From assembly GCA_947462335.1 (NCBI GenBank), contig OX381705.1, positions 37,161,570 to 37,225,569 on the forward strand: a stretch of DNA of 64,000 bases. Reading direction: 5' to 3'. Every line of letters starts with the position of its first letter. The first letter of the stretch is position 1. This stretch comes from Harmothoe impar. Lineage: Eukaryota; Annelida; Polychaeta; Phyllodocida; Polynoidae. Position numbers and translations under genes: made by a program. Positions 15,263 to 26,655 of the stretch are shown here, piece after piece. The notes under the pieces are model-generated. The model ran no database searches, had not been told where the DNA came from, and saw nothing but the letters and a program-made list of their open reading frames with translations.

Positions 15263-16640
15263 TACATGTCCAGGCTCCACTCCGAATGTTGCTGTAGGGG
15301 TACCGACATGTGGGCCTTTAAATCACAAACCAACACATCAGTGCGTATCGGTTACGGGGTAGTGAGAGTTGTGTGGGCAATAGGTGACAATCAGACATAC
15401 CTAAGTAGACTCGGAAAATGGGGAGAGGTAGGTTATGGTGTAAGTAGCAGAGCTTAGACGGTGGGTCCATGTGGTAAGTTAGGGCAGTGGGTGGCAGGCG
15501 TTAGGTAAAGTAGACACTGATCATTGGGTGGTAGGTGGTGTACCATCTATAGATGATGGGTGTTTTGGCGCGTCGCCTGGAGCTGAGACCCGCGGAGGGC
15601 ACCAATTTTACACGGCCACTGACTCGGTGCGACTCGCTGCTTGCAGAGAAAAGTGGGAGTCTCCGCGCCCGCGGCCAGCCGCACAGACACTGGTACGCGA
15701 CACTAAGTTTTCTTTTTCGCCTCATTAGAACTTCGCCGCACATCATGTCAGGCCTTATACAGTGGGCTTCTCGCGGGCAGTGCCGGCCGGGGCACAGGGC
15801 AGAATGGCCGGGTCGGGCCCCTTGGCACGAAGTGGGGCTGCAATTTGCCCCGCATCCTTCTTGTTGACAAGAGACACTGTAGGTACATTGTTGGACTCGG
15901 ACACAAAAAGTGGCCGGTAATCAGCAGTGTTTTGGTGGGATGACTGCGTGTCATTTTTGTGCCTGTCTGACCATGGGGCCTGGAATCAGCTCCATCTGAA
16001 TGTATGATTCAGAAACTACCTTCCGCACCCGTGGGTCCAGAGGTGACGCGCCTGGTCATTTATACACAAAGGGACTATTGAGAAAATAACCAAAAAGAAA
16101 CTGTCAAGAAAAGGGCAGTGAGTAGGGGATTAAAAACTGTCCAGCCACGCAATGTTTGATCAATAGGGCGAATTTGATAGATATCCAGGAGCTTGGTGTG
16201 CGTACAATAGGCATGTATTTTGTGACATCCCCCTACCCTATATAGCCTTCTGAATGAGAAGCAAACAATATACAAAGAAGACAGTAAGCCCTATGTAGGT
16301 CATATATATATATATCAGTAGTGTATATATCACTTTGGCCACCACCTTATACGCCCCTGAGAATTTACTTTGGATGTACTCCAGTATGACAATAAATTAT
16401 ATAACTACTATGTTTACTCTTTGGATATCTAATGTATATGACCAATCTTGTGGGTCTTTGGCAAAAAAGAAATCGACAGGGGGGGGGGGCTGGAGGAGGG
16501 GGCGTACAATCACCCCACCCCACCCCCTTCACTGTGATTGGGCGAAAAGTGGGGATCAATTATGTGCATGCCTCCAGGCATTAAATATACCGTAGCTTAC
16601 AAAACCATTGGTATTAGTGAACACATCTATATTCTCTGGA
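15263..16640. other. Gene-free stretch with a CpG-rich patch
   Basis: About 15550-15860 is rich in CpG (GGCGCGTCGCC, CCGCGCCCGCGG) unlike its surroundings and might be a host promoter, but I see no convincing exon next to it. An AT microsatellite lies at about 16300-16330 and G11 at 16479-16489. Confidence 0.4.
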
Positions 16641-17030
16641 AATGTATTACACACTGTAAATATAGTTGGTTGCTTTTTCTGTGCAGTAGAATCTACTGTG
16701 GGTGTACAGTCTACTGTAGTTAAACATGAACATCTTCTGTAGAATTACAGTAGGTTCTACTGTATAGCTACAATTACTATTTAAAGTGTAACGTACGCCT
16801 ACATATCTTTTTATGATTCGGATGATGTCATTTGGGCCATGTAGATGGCCGCTACACTGTAAATAGTTACTGTTAGTTTACAGCACAATATACTGTAAAT
16901 TTACTAAACATTTTGCTGTAGTCGGAAATACAGAACTATTTGCTGTATATTTACAAATTCCTCTGCTGTAAATCAGATTTACAGCAATATTGCTGTAAAT
17001 TTACAGCACATGATCTGTAGATTTCTGCCA
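16641..17030. repeat. Palindrome-rich element, CTGTAAATTTACAG type
   Basis: ACTGTAAAT, CTGTAAATTTACAG and CTACTGTAG-type palindromes recur over about 390 bp. Ends are not clear. Related tracts are at 18170-18420 and about 27650-27790. Confidence 0.6.
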
Positions 17031-17376
17031 CATGGTGGCAGCACTATATCATTTTGTGTAATAATTCTTGTACACACTGTATTTTTGGGGGTAAATAAAG
17101 CCCCCTGTGTGTCAAAACATAGTAACATATGAATGTGTGAGAGAAAGTTCAGCAAGTTATTGTATAAAGTATTTCCACTTGCAGAAATGTAAATATCAGC
17201 AAAAGTATATAATAGATACCACATCTGTGGGGAAATTAAATCCTTAACTGTCTGAATTGTGTAGTGCTAGTATAACATACAGTTTAGCTGGATAAGAATT
17301 AAAATCTAGCGTGTGATCCTAATCATAAAAGACTCAGGGATTTGTTTTGCCTTTGATTGAATTGTATATAATGCTA
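17031..17376. other. Gene-free stretch
   Basis: Nothing recognised between the palindrome-rich tract and the minisatellite. Confidence 0.4.
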
Positions 17377-17612
17377 TTTGTGTATTGTGTGTGTGGTGTA
17401 ATATGTGTGTGGTGTAATATGTGTGTGGTGTTATATGTGTGTGGTGTAATATACGTGTAGTGTAATATACGTGTGGTGTAATATGTGTGTGAGTGTAATA
17501 TGTGTGTGAGTGTAATGTGTGTGAATGTAATATGTGTGAGTGTAATGTGTGCAGTGTAATGTGTGTGAGTGTTATGTGTGTGAGTGTAATATGTGTGAGT
17601 GTAATATATGTA
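17377..17612. repeat. GTGTGGTGTAATAT minisatellite
   Basis: About 16 degenerate units of 12-16 bp built on GTGTGnGTGTAATAT. The long minus-strand ORFs over it are reading-frame artefacts of the repeat. A C15 tract follows at 17638-17652. Confidence 0.9.
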
Positions 17613-17652
17613 ATACATGTACCCCCTACCCCAATCACCCCCCCCCCCCCCC

Positions 17653-18169
17653 TCCATCACACAGGGTAGCTGTCTGTAGTGTGCTGTCTATTGTGCGTCG
17701 ATTCTGTGCACGGATCGTTTCCCGCCCTCATTTATTGAACTTTTGGTCTGACAAAAAGCCTCTCAGCTGGAAAGAAATTGACACTCCCATTGGTTTAAAA
17801 AAAAAAAAAAAAAAGGATGTTTTTTGGGAAGTTGTACTTTGGATTAAAAAAATTAGGGGGTTCGAGTTGGGTTAGAACAGTGGTTCTTGCATCCCTGGGT
17901 AGGAAAACAGGTGAATTTTCTGATAGTGTGCAATTTTGTTCAGTAGGCTATTCAATGCAAAAAATGGAAAATAAAATTATTTTTTGGGGGGCCAAAAGCG
18001 TCCTGCGAGCCGTCGCATAAGACTCTTGGAGCATGGCTCCCTGAGTCAAAAACCATTACATTGTGTAATGTTTGTTATCCATAACTGAAGTAATACAGAA
18101 AGGTTCTCTCCATGCATATCAATTGAGATCAATTGATAGTAGCAATAATTAATAATAAAAAAACTCAAC
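17653..18169. other. Gene-free stretch
   Basis: A17 tract near 17800, otherwise no recognisable feature. Confidence 0.4.
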
Positions 18170-18420
18170 TTATGGCATTTACAGTACTTTCTGCTGTTAA
18201 ATTACAGCATACGATATACTGTAAATTTACAGCAAAATGTGCTGGCAGTTTTGGTTCCAGTAGATTTAGCTGTAATTGAACAGAAGAATGTACTGTAAAA
18301 TTACAGCCAATTCTGTAATTCTACTGTTTAATTACAGCTACTGAGTTGCTGTAAGTTTACAGCAAGATGTGCTGGAACCAAAACTGCCGCACATTTTTGC
18401 TGTAAATTTACAGTGGTCAC
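18170..18420. repeat. Palindrome-rich element, CTGTAAATTTACAG type, with internal inverted repeat
   Basis: Repeated TTTACAGCA and TGCTGTAAA, plus a 16-bp inverted pair GGCAGTTTTGGTTCCA (from about 18245) and TGGAACCAAAACTGCC (from about 18373). Confidence 0.65.
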
Positions 18421-21400
18421 TCCCAACAGTGTGTATGGAGTACCAAGTTACCAGGAGGATCCTCTTACTTAGACTTGAAACACATAAAACAGCATTGGTG
18501 TGTAGTGAGGAAAGGCATAGGCCTAAATGCTATCCCCTCGCTCGCCTATATAACCCCAACCTTTTAGGAGAATGGTTTCGGGTGCCTCTTTTTTCTCCGC
18601 TTTCCCTCCCCTTAATACATTCGTCCTCCCTCGGCCAGATCGGGTATCAGGAGCAGTATCTAACATGTTTGCTGCTTGTCGCTAATCGCTGCCTGTTTCA
18701 TTTGGCGACAGGTAGCTCGAGATGAAAAGCGACACTGCATGGATAATAGGGGATGGTGTGATTGAGCCCAGCGGGAGGAGCGCAGCTGGTGGGGCGGGGT
18801 TGGTCTCTGCAGGGGGGAGCATTGTCATCTCCTCCCCTCCCCTGCCCCCCTGCTGCTCCAGCACCCCTACCTGTCCAGCTTATCTCACCTGGCATCATCG
18901 CTCTCACAGGCCATAGGTCACACACTTACTCACCTTACACTCAACACTATGGTGGTTGGATGTTGTGGCGGTGGAGAGGATAAAGGCAGGACGATTATTA
19001 TTGATATACAGAGGAAGTCGTTTTACATATTGCAGCTAAGTCGTCTATCGGTAGTTCACCTGTCAAAGCAACTGCCACTATGCTACTGTTAGCTCATATA
19101 AAACGTTGAACAATTAGGACATAACTAAACGCCGACCTTTGTATGAAATACTAGTCTTCTTTGACTACAAACCAGAGGAAATTGCTTCTTGCTTAGAAAC
19201 GTTATGTGACTCCCTTGAGGGAGTCATGTTTTGCCCCCAAATTGACTCCCTTTAATGACTCCATGCTCTATTAAACAGAGTCCAAACCATGCCTAAACTC
19301 CCTTCAGAAAGGTAATGTCTGTCTCGCGGTCTATCCTCTTTCCCTCTATATATAGCCATTTCTCATCTCTTTATATTGTATTGGTGCAAGGCCTAAGAGG
19401 GATATTTAAGATCTCTCAGAGCACATTAGTTTAAAGAAGAAAGAACATCTGAATTATTGTGTTTTAACTTTCGCATGTTTCTCTAAACAGGGTGATTACA
19501 TTCACTTGATACAGAATACTTGTGCTAGAGCTTTAAACTAACTGTGACTATACTTCATTAAATTGAACTCTGACATTAAATGTTGATGGTACATGTACAA
19601 TGATATACATGTGTCAGTATGCTTATTGATGTGATAAATGAGGTGGATATAGAGATGCATTCTAATTAATGCCATTATAATCATATTGCAAGTTATAACA
19701 ACTGTTTGACTCCCTCATGCATTCATCAACTGCATTGGTCAGTTCAGGCTACATGTGCTGTTCTTAAATTGATATTGAATCCATGAGCTTGATTTAAAAG
19801 GGAGTCAGATGACCTCTAAATATATATATATGTGCTAGATCTAGTGTGTTTCTTAACTATGGTTTGTACACCGGCATACTGCGACTCCATTAGGTGCGTT
19901 TTCCATTAGCCGATTTAGAGGTGATCGCCAGGCAATCGCCAGGTAGATCCATAACAAACCACTGGTAAGTGCACCCTTATGGAGCCTATAGGCAACAATT
20001 TATTCACCTCAGCTGGCATGGAATTGAGGAGGAGTCAGCGCTATTAGAAGGGAGCCAAACAGTGTGGAAGTGGCGCCAGAGAACGCCTGACTCTCTTTTC
20101 ATAGTCTAGATTACATTTGTGACTCTTTTCTTTCTGTGAACGCTAAGATAACCAGTTTAAAACACAGAAATGGGCAGTTACATCTGTAGTAACCCATATA
20201 ACTCTTATTCATATCGTATTTTCTCAATACAAAGTAATTTTTAATCAAATGTAATCGGTCAGCATAGCAGTCATTGTGTGAATTGGTTCCCACAGTGGCA
20301 CTAATAAACCAACTCGCTAGAAGTATTAGAGTAGACGGATACTAGTGCAAACCCCCTGTGGCTGTGTAATTTCAGCCGTCATAATGCGGGGACCTGCAGA
20401 GTGATGGCAGGGTCAGCGTATTATCGCCATGATCAAGGGTGCCTTGTCCGAACTAGGGGGCAGAGCCAGTTCTTGTGGGCGCCCAACGGGGATGGGTGGG
20501 CGCCGACAAAGGTGAGGTCCGTAAGGGGAGAGATTACCCAACATGATGCCGACAGTTACCTGGCTACAGGACACTTCACATGGCTGCCAATACAATCGCT
20601 GTTCCAATGACACGTGTCCGGTGACCAGTGTATGCGCCCTCCCAGACGGCCATGTTATTTCCCACAGTCCCCTGTGTGAGAACAGGCCTGTATCTATGTG
20701 TGCTGACTATAGCAGCACTGTCGTGGGTCATTCTGCATAGAACGCCATTATGGTCACATGGAGACATTCCTGACACTTACCACCCCAGCTCTGTTAGCAA
20801 AAGCTAAATATAAAATGTTGCTGTGGTTAGGGCCAAGTAAAGGGTGTGCTTCAGGCAACATGGTTCAAGAATCGCGACCAGGAATGACTCACAAGTTGTC
20901 ACATTGACTCACTGCTTCCCACAATAACTTACAGATTGCTACAGTAACAAGCGGCATGAATATCAAGAGATGATTGGATATTTCCATTAAAGACCTATCT
21001 AAAGTCAGTTATAGACTTTGATACGGTAAAGATGCTATTTCTTTTAACCAACGGTTTGCTCAAAGAATATAAATGATATGGTCGGCCCTGATTTGCAGCA
21101 AGCGTGGGCTTGCCTGTAGTTCAGTATCGTCATGATGCCACTCGATAGACCTGTTGCCCTCCTATAAAAGAGCACAAGGGGCCGAGCAGGGGTGAATAGG
21201 GACCCCCGTGGTGTCTCCGTGTCTATACATGTACATCATGTGACATGTCAGGAAGAACTGTTCAAAAACATATCAATTTGGCACTACGTGTACATGCAGG
21301 TAGGCCAGGACCTACCAATATACAATACACATTTAAATTTACCATTGCACCTCAACTCTTTGTCTAAACTCCGTAATTTGCCATTGGTGTAACTGGCACT

Positions 21401-21426
21401 CTGTTACATGCATCCTACTAAAAGCC
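18421..21426. other. Gene-free stretch with GACTCCC-type tracts
   Basis: No gene found. At 19208-19320 and 20030-20110 are GACTCCCTT/AAGGGAGTC motifs resembling the interior of the GAGTC MITEs, so 19200-20115 may be a decayed member. The GC-richer part 18750-18920 has only ORFs of opposite frames and no exon-like signal. Confidence 0.4.
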
Positions 21427-22006
21427 TACACAGAGAAAATAATTATGATCACGGTTACTCCCAAATGGGAGTCTGGACTCGATCACTGAGGTAACTCGCT
21501 CCACGACTCTAAAGTGACTCCCAATCATTAGGGAGTCTTAGAATAGAAGTCATTACAGAGTTATTATAGAGTCCCGCTAATGCTATAGGGAGTCACTTTA
21601 GGGAGTGGTCATTGTTTAACAACAGGGGGGGGGGGGTTGGTGGATTTGGGGGGGGGACCAAAAAAATTTGGACCCCTTAAAGGGGGGGGGAACCAAAAAA
21701 TTGGACCCCTCTTGAGGGGGGGGCCAAAAAAATTGCACCCCTTTTTAGCGAAAAAGCCCGCGCGTTACTATAGCTCAAAGGGGTCGGCCGCGCTCCATTT
21801 CAACTTGCCTGAGGGGGGGACCAAAAAAATCTCGACCCCTCCCGTGGGGGGGACCAAAAAAATTTCGACCCGCTCGCGCGAAAATCTACCAACCCCCCCC
21901 CCCCCCCCCCCTGTTGTTAAAAAATGACCACTCCCTTAGAGTCATGGGGAGAGTTACCTCAGTGATCAAGTCGGGAGTCAGAGTGATTCTACTTTTTTTC
22001 TTTGTA
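21427..22006. mobile_element. GAGTC-type MITE, host of a nested poly(G) element
   Basis: The left end TACACAGAGAAAATAATT (21427) is like that of the 13795-14753 element; the right end is at about 22006. A perfect 17-bp inverted pair GATCACTGAGGTAACTC (21481-21497 and 21951-21967) and many GGGAGTC/GACTCCC motifs lie inside. Confidence 0.7.
21601..21935. mobile_element. Small fold-back element with G12/C19 ends, nested in the GAGTC MITE
   Basis: GGGAGTGGTCATTGTTTAAC...AACAGGGGG at 21601 and its near-perfect inverse (one mismatch) ending at 21935. The interior repeats GGGGGGGACCAAAAAAATT and its partial inverse ttGGACCCC four or five times. The ORF over it is an artefact. Confidence 0.75.
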
Positions 22007-22657
22007 CATGTATTTAAACATAGGCTTGAATGGTGAAGGGTTTGTTACGGGAACACAGCCAATAATAATTCATTGTTAGATAGTTAGCGTATAACATTGA
22101 AATAATCATTACACTGTTTGAAAACTGAATTTGTGGTTGTCTACAGTGTGAATTACCATACTTGAATGGCACCATCGATATGTGATTAGTGTGCATGTAT
22201 GCAGTAAATCTCAAAACATATATACAGGTGAAGGCCCACGTAAATTGATGAATTGATTTCTAAACTTTTGACGTTAAAATCAAGATGTCGCTCATATACT
22301 TGACTTTTCCTGTTATTAAGTCTTTGATGTGCAACTTAAAAAATACGAAAATTAAGTGACGTTATAAAGGTACCGTGAAAACCAACTAGTACAATGGCGT
22401 AGGAAAGTGGGGAGCCAGGGGGCATGCACACGCCCCGGCCTCCCCCGCCCCCCATGTCTGTAACAAAATGCACACAATTTCCAAACATCACCTCTCTCAT
22501 ACAGGAAAATTAGAGGCCGAGGGGCCTTGGTCCCCAATCAGAATTGGAGGGGCACAAACAATACGCATCTATATAATGCATACCCCCGACCCGCCCCTGC
22601 CCCTCATAACCATTTGCCTCCTACACTTCTGTAGTAGTATTCAAGTTGCAATGACTA
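22007..22657. other. Gene-free stretch
   Basis: No feature recognised. Confidence 0.4.
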
Positions 22658-23083
22658 TAGGCCTGTGTCCACTAGCATATATAAAGCTGTTTGTCGTCCG
22701 TTAAAACGTGAATTTGAATAGAAATATGAAATATATGTTTTGTCTCCCTGTGGACACAGGTGGACGACGAAATTAGCAAATACAAAAGTGGGATAGCAAT
22801 CTGGGGGTGTCAAAAGTGGACGACAAAAGTGGGTATTTATATATCTGACATGTTTGATTTTTGGTGAAGAAATAGGGCAATATGCTCTTAATTCTATTAT
22901 AATGCCTCATCCATGTATGCCCTGGGCAGTCTGGGGAGCAATTTATAACGCCTAGTGGACACAGCCTACCTGCAGTTAAAGTGGAATATATCTAAGAAAT
23001 ATATTCCCAAATATATACATATTACTGGACGTCAAACAGGTGAAATATTCCACTTTCCTTGTCGTATAGTGGACACACACCTA
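22658..23083. mobile_element. 426-bp MITE with TAGGCCTGTGTCCACTA ends, copy 1
   Basis: Inverted ends TAGGCCTGTGTCCACTA and (T)AGTGGACACACACCTA. The whole sequence is paralogous to 29292-29721. Internal GTGGACGACaAA motifs recur near both ends. No coding capacity. Confidence 0.85.
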
Positions 23084-26000
23084 ATGTCAGGGGTAATTTT
23101 ATATGGAATTGTCTGATAGAGGTGGACAATGATAGGTTGTAACCCTGCTACTACACTCAGGGCACTGACCTGGTAAGGCACATGTACCACCATAGACTCT
23201 CTGTAAGCATGATTTCCCACCCCTAGTGATGAATATATGCAATTGTATTTCTAAACTTTCTACATGTATATGTATAGTTAGTTTTTAAACAAGGAAATAT
23301 CATTATCAACATACATTTAAAACCTGAAACCCCCATGATTGACACGCCTTGATTACATGAACCATGAGCCATACATTTAAATGTATGTGAGTCATTCCCC
23401 CATTATTAAAACAGGGAGAGGAGATATGAATAAACCCATGCTGTATGTACAACGACCGTGTTTTATTTATCTGTTGACTGTGTATGGTATTTTATTCTTC
23501 CCGGGCCGTCTCTATGGGGCTTGGAGACTTTGTGCTGGAGGGTGCGGCTGGTGGTGTTAAACACATAATGACAGGGGGGTTTGTATTGACACGTGTCCCA
23601 GCTTTGGTCGGAGACTATTAGGATCCCCCTTGAGCATTCACCTTGCTGCCGCACCAGCCGCTGTCCCGCGTCTCTATTTGTGAGCAGCCAGATTTTTGTG
23701 ACAGAGCAATCGCGCGTGTATTTGATTTAGATGGGGGACTAAGAGCCTTGGAGATGATGACTTGTCGGGTGGTTGGCGACTGAGGGATGCACCAGGGTGC
23801 TGTGACTATAAAGACACCAGGGCAGAGTTCACGGTCGCTTCTTCTTTTTTATGTGGGCATGCGAGGTGGGCGGCTTAGCCAGTCCAACTGCTAATATGTA
23901 CTCTCTGCTCGTAGCTTCTCTGTGCTCAATGTATTCTCTGCCACAAGGCCAAGGCTGCAACTGGATTGTCTTGGCTTGCCATGTGACCTGCCATGAGCAT
24001 CCCTCCCTCTCGGGCAGCCAGCCACCACCCCTCTTTATCATAACCCCTCTTTGTCGCCCAATTCAGGTGAGTTCAAGTCGTCGGGGTTTAATGAAGCCGT
24101 AGGGAAGGGCACGCGAGTCGGCGATGATATTTGATATCTCACATTATCTGTCATTTTGCATTGTTGGCCCATGTTGATTTCTGCACCATTTCCGAGGTGT
24201 CACTCATGGGAGAGGCCATCTGTCGGCTCCAGGTGACGGCCATTACATGCCGTGGAGCAGGAATCAGCTCACTGCAGGTGAGAACAGGGAAAGTGGAAAA
24301 CCATGTACAAAGGGTCGAGGGCTTTAAACAATAAGTATTTGAGTGTGCTGACATCCTGACCGTTAAAGGAATTGTTTTGCTTTTTTGAGTTCATGCTAGC
24401 AATTACAGCATTTAAAACATACTGATTAATAAACACGTTAGATCTAGATAGGCCTGTACCCAGTGAAGATTAAAGAGAGGGATATTTCAAGATAATGGCA
24501 ATTGTATGTATGGATTGTTAAGTTGACCATCATTTAATAAATATGTATACTGTGCCGTGTCTTCCCACTCGCTCTGTCTCTTCTGTTGCCTTGTTTTTAG
24601 ATACCTCCCGTTCATAATTGTGAAATGACTCATAGTTTAATGGCGTCTACATGTTGTTTGTCCATGGGCTTTGCTTTTTCAGGTGTGAGTCGTCAATTGA
24701 ATACATGGTGATCCAATAGTCCCATGGGAAAGTAGTCTGAGACTGTACTCCCATGCACATTTCGGGGGATGGGGTGGGGGCAATGAGTTTTGAATCACAA
24801 ATTAACCCAAACCTACAATACAGTGTTGTATATTCCTCTTTGCCACTTGATCTTTCATGGGGACAGACGTGTGATGGTCAACGCGCTGCAGGTGGCCCAT
24901 GGTATCCTGGTGACCACTGGTTCCCACGATAGAAAACCTCACATGTGAGACTGAGAGAGACTGAGTGCGTTGGGGGCCGAGGGGCGTCCTTTGAGAAGGG
25001 CCACAGTAATAAGCCATGACAGTCTAAATGGGGTATTGAAATAATATGACACGTGTTTCACTGAGTCTGGTCGTTTCCGGTGTAATTATTGCTGATCTGG
25101 ATGTGGTGGGAGATACCGGCTTACTGGGGGAGTGGTGTCAGGCCAACACATGTGTTGTTCATAACTCCACCCGATAGCAAAATAAATGGTTATTTCTGGC
25201 ATCATTCATATTCCCACCAAAAAGCTGCGGTTCACCGGCAAAACCAAAAGTGGCGTGTTAGTTGTTACCTCCGCTTTTAACGTCTCCCTATGCTAGATAT
25301 GCTGATCACGCTTACTTGAAACATACCTTTATTTGGTGTGATACATAGGTGTGTTGGAGGATGGGGAGGGCGGACTGGACTGCCTAGATATCTATTGTAT
25401 ATGTTTTGGGTTGTGATGTGGAGGGAGTGAAGGTTGTCAGTCAGCACCAGGCAACCTGAGACGTCAGCAGACAACAGCATGTGGCTGTTGGCAGGTGAAC
25501 AATCCTCCGACCACCCTCCTCATGCACCCTGCATAGTGACCACTGGTCAGTGGGACTCAGTGGGGGCGGGGCTGGCGGTCAGCGGTGGGACAACAATCAC
25601 AGCGGTGTGGAGGGCCGTGTCTGGGTGTCCGATCCATGGCTACCTGGAGTGGCCGATACTCTAACCCTGACCACCTACAGTTACGGCGGCGGCCGGCCAC
25701 GCCCTACCTGACACCTGGGGCCTACCTGGTGCTAGCTGGGCAGCAGCACGGGCACTAACTGCAGCTAATTCCGCCCGTCACACACACCTCCACACCCCAT
25801 AGATCCGTTAGTCCCCAGCCCCACTTGACACCCCCTTTATCTCTCATCGCCCCGCTAACACTGCCTGCCGGGTGCCCACTGACCACTGGTCAGCTCACTC
25901 ATTCTTCCCTTATCTCCCACAGGTCGTGTGTCCAGTCCCTACCAGCTGCTTTGCACTGGTCACCAGCACGTTACCCGGGGCCTAATCACCTTTCACTGGT

Positions 26001-26495
26001 CACTTTGTCCAAGCTTGGCGTGATTCCTTTTTCAACCGTCCCACGCTATTTTTGTAGCATCTTTATATTTCAACACAAAGGATGGTCTTTTCTTTATCGC
26101 ACGTCGCTGACACGTTGAATTGCCGTCTCGTCTTTCCAGATTCTGGTTGTCTAATGGAACACGTCGATATGTATGCGTTTGTATAGTTCCTTCTGTACGG
26201 TATGCCCCCAAAGTAAGAAGGGGAAAATCCTACGTGTTTAGCAAGTCAATGCAATGGTGTAGGGCGTTCAGACCATTTTTATTGAGTGCAGAAAGGTTGT
26301 GTTTTTTTGTGCAGGATAGATAAACTAATCTTAACTACTAAGAGAAAGAACTGTAAATCTACCACCACTGGAACATAGTTAAATTGATTTTCTTTGCAAA
26401 AAGTAAGGTGTTTTGGGAGGACAACAGAGCCCTGTCTAATGATGCAGTGGATTGGTCCTGAAATAGCACTCCTCTGCTACAGTGTAAATGGTAGG
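23084..26495. other. Gene-free stretch, probably unique host DNA
   Basis: The least repetitive part of the window, moderately GC-rich at 23500-24100 and 25400-26000. I find no exon series, tRNA or rRNA. If a host gene or long noncoding RNA is present, this is the likeliest place, but nothing supports a call. Confidence 0.35.
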
Positions 26496-26655
26496 GATCC
26501 AGATGCAGTGGAGGGTGACTTACATAGGGAATGTACTACTCCTAAGAAAAGGTAGATCCACATAAGTGTAAATCTGATCCAGATGCAGTGGAGGGTGACT
26601 TACATAGGGAATGTACTACTCCTAAGAAAAGGTAGATCCACATAAGTGTAAATCT
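26496..26655. repeat. Perfect 80-bp tandem duplication
   Basis: GATCCAGATGCAGTGGAGGG at 26496 recurs at 26576 with identical downstream sequence for 80 bp; two units only, a recent duplication. Confidence 0.95.

Noticed and set aside
15528..15867. Overlapping ORFs in the CpG-rich patch
   Set aside because: GC-rich DNA gives long open frames on both strands; none resembles a protein family.
17306..17660. Two long Thr/His-rich minus-strand ORFs
   Set aside because: Frames of the GTGTGGTGTAATAT minisatellite.
16641..18420. CRISPR-like array of repeated CTGTAAATTTACAG
   Set aside because: Irregular spacing, variable palindromic repeats, eukaryotic context; it is a MITE-type feature.
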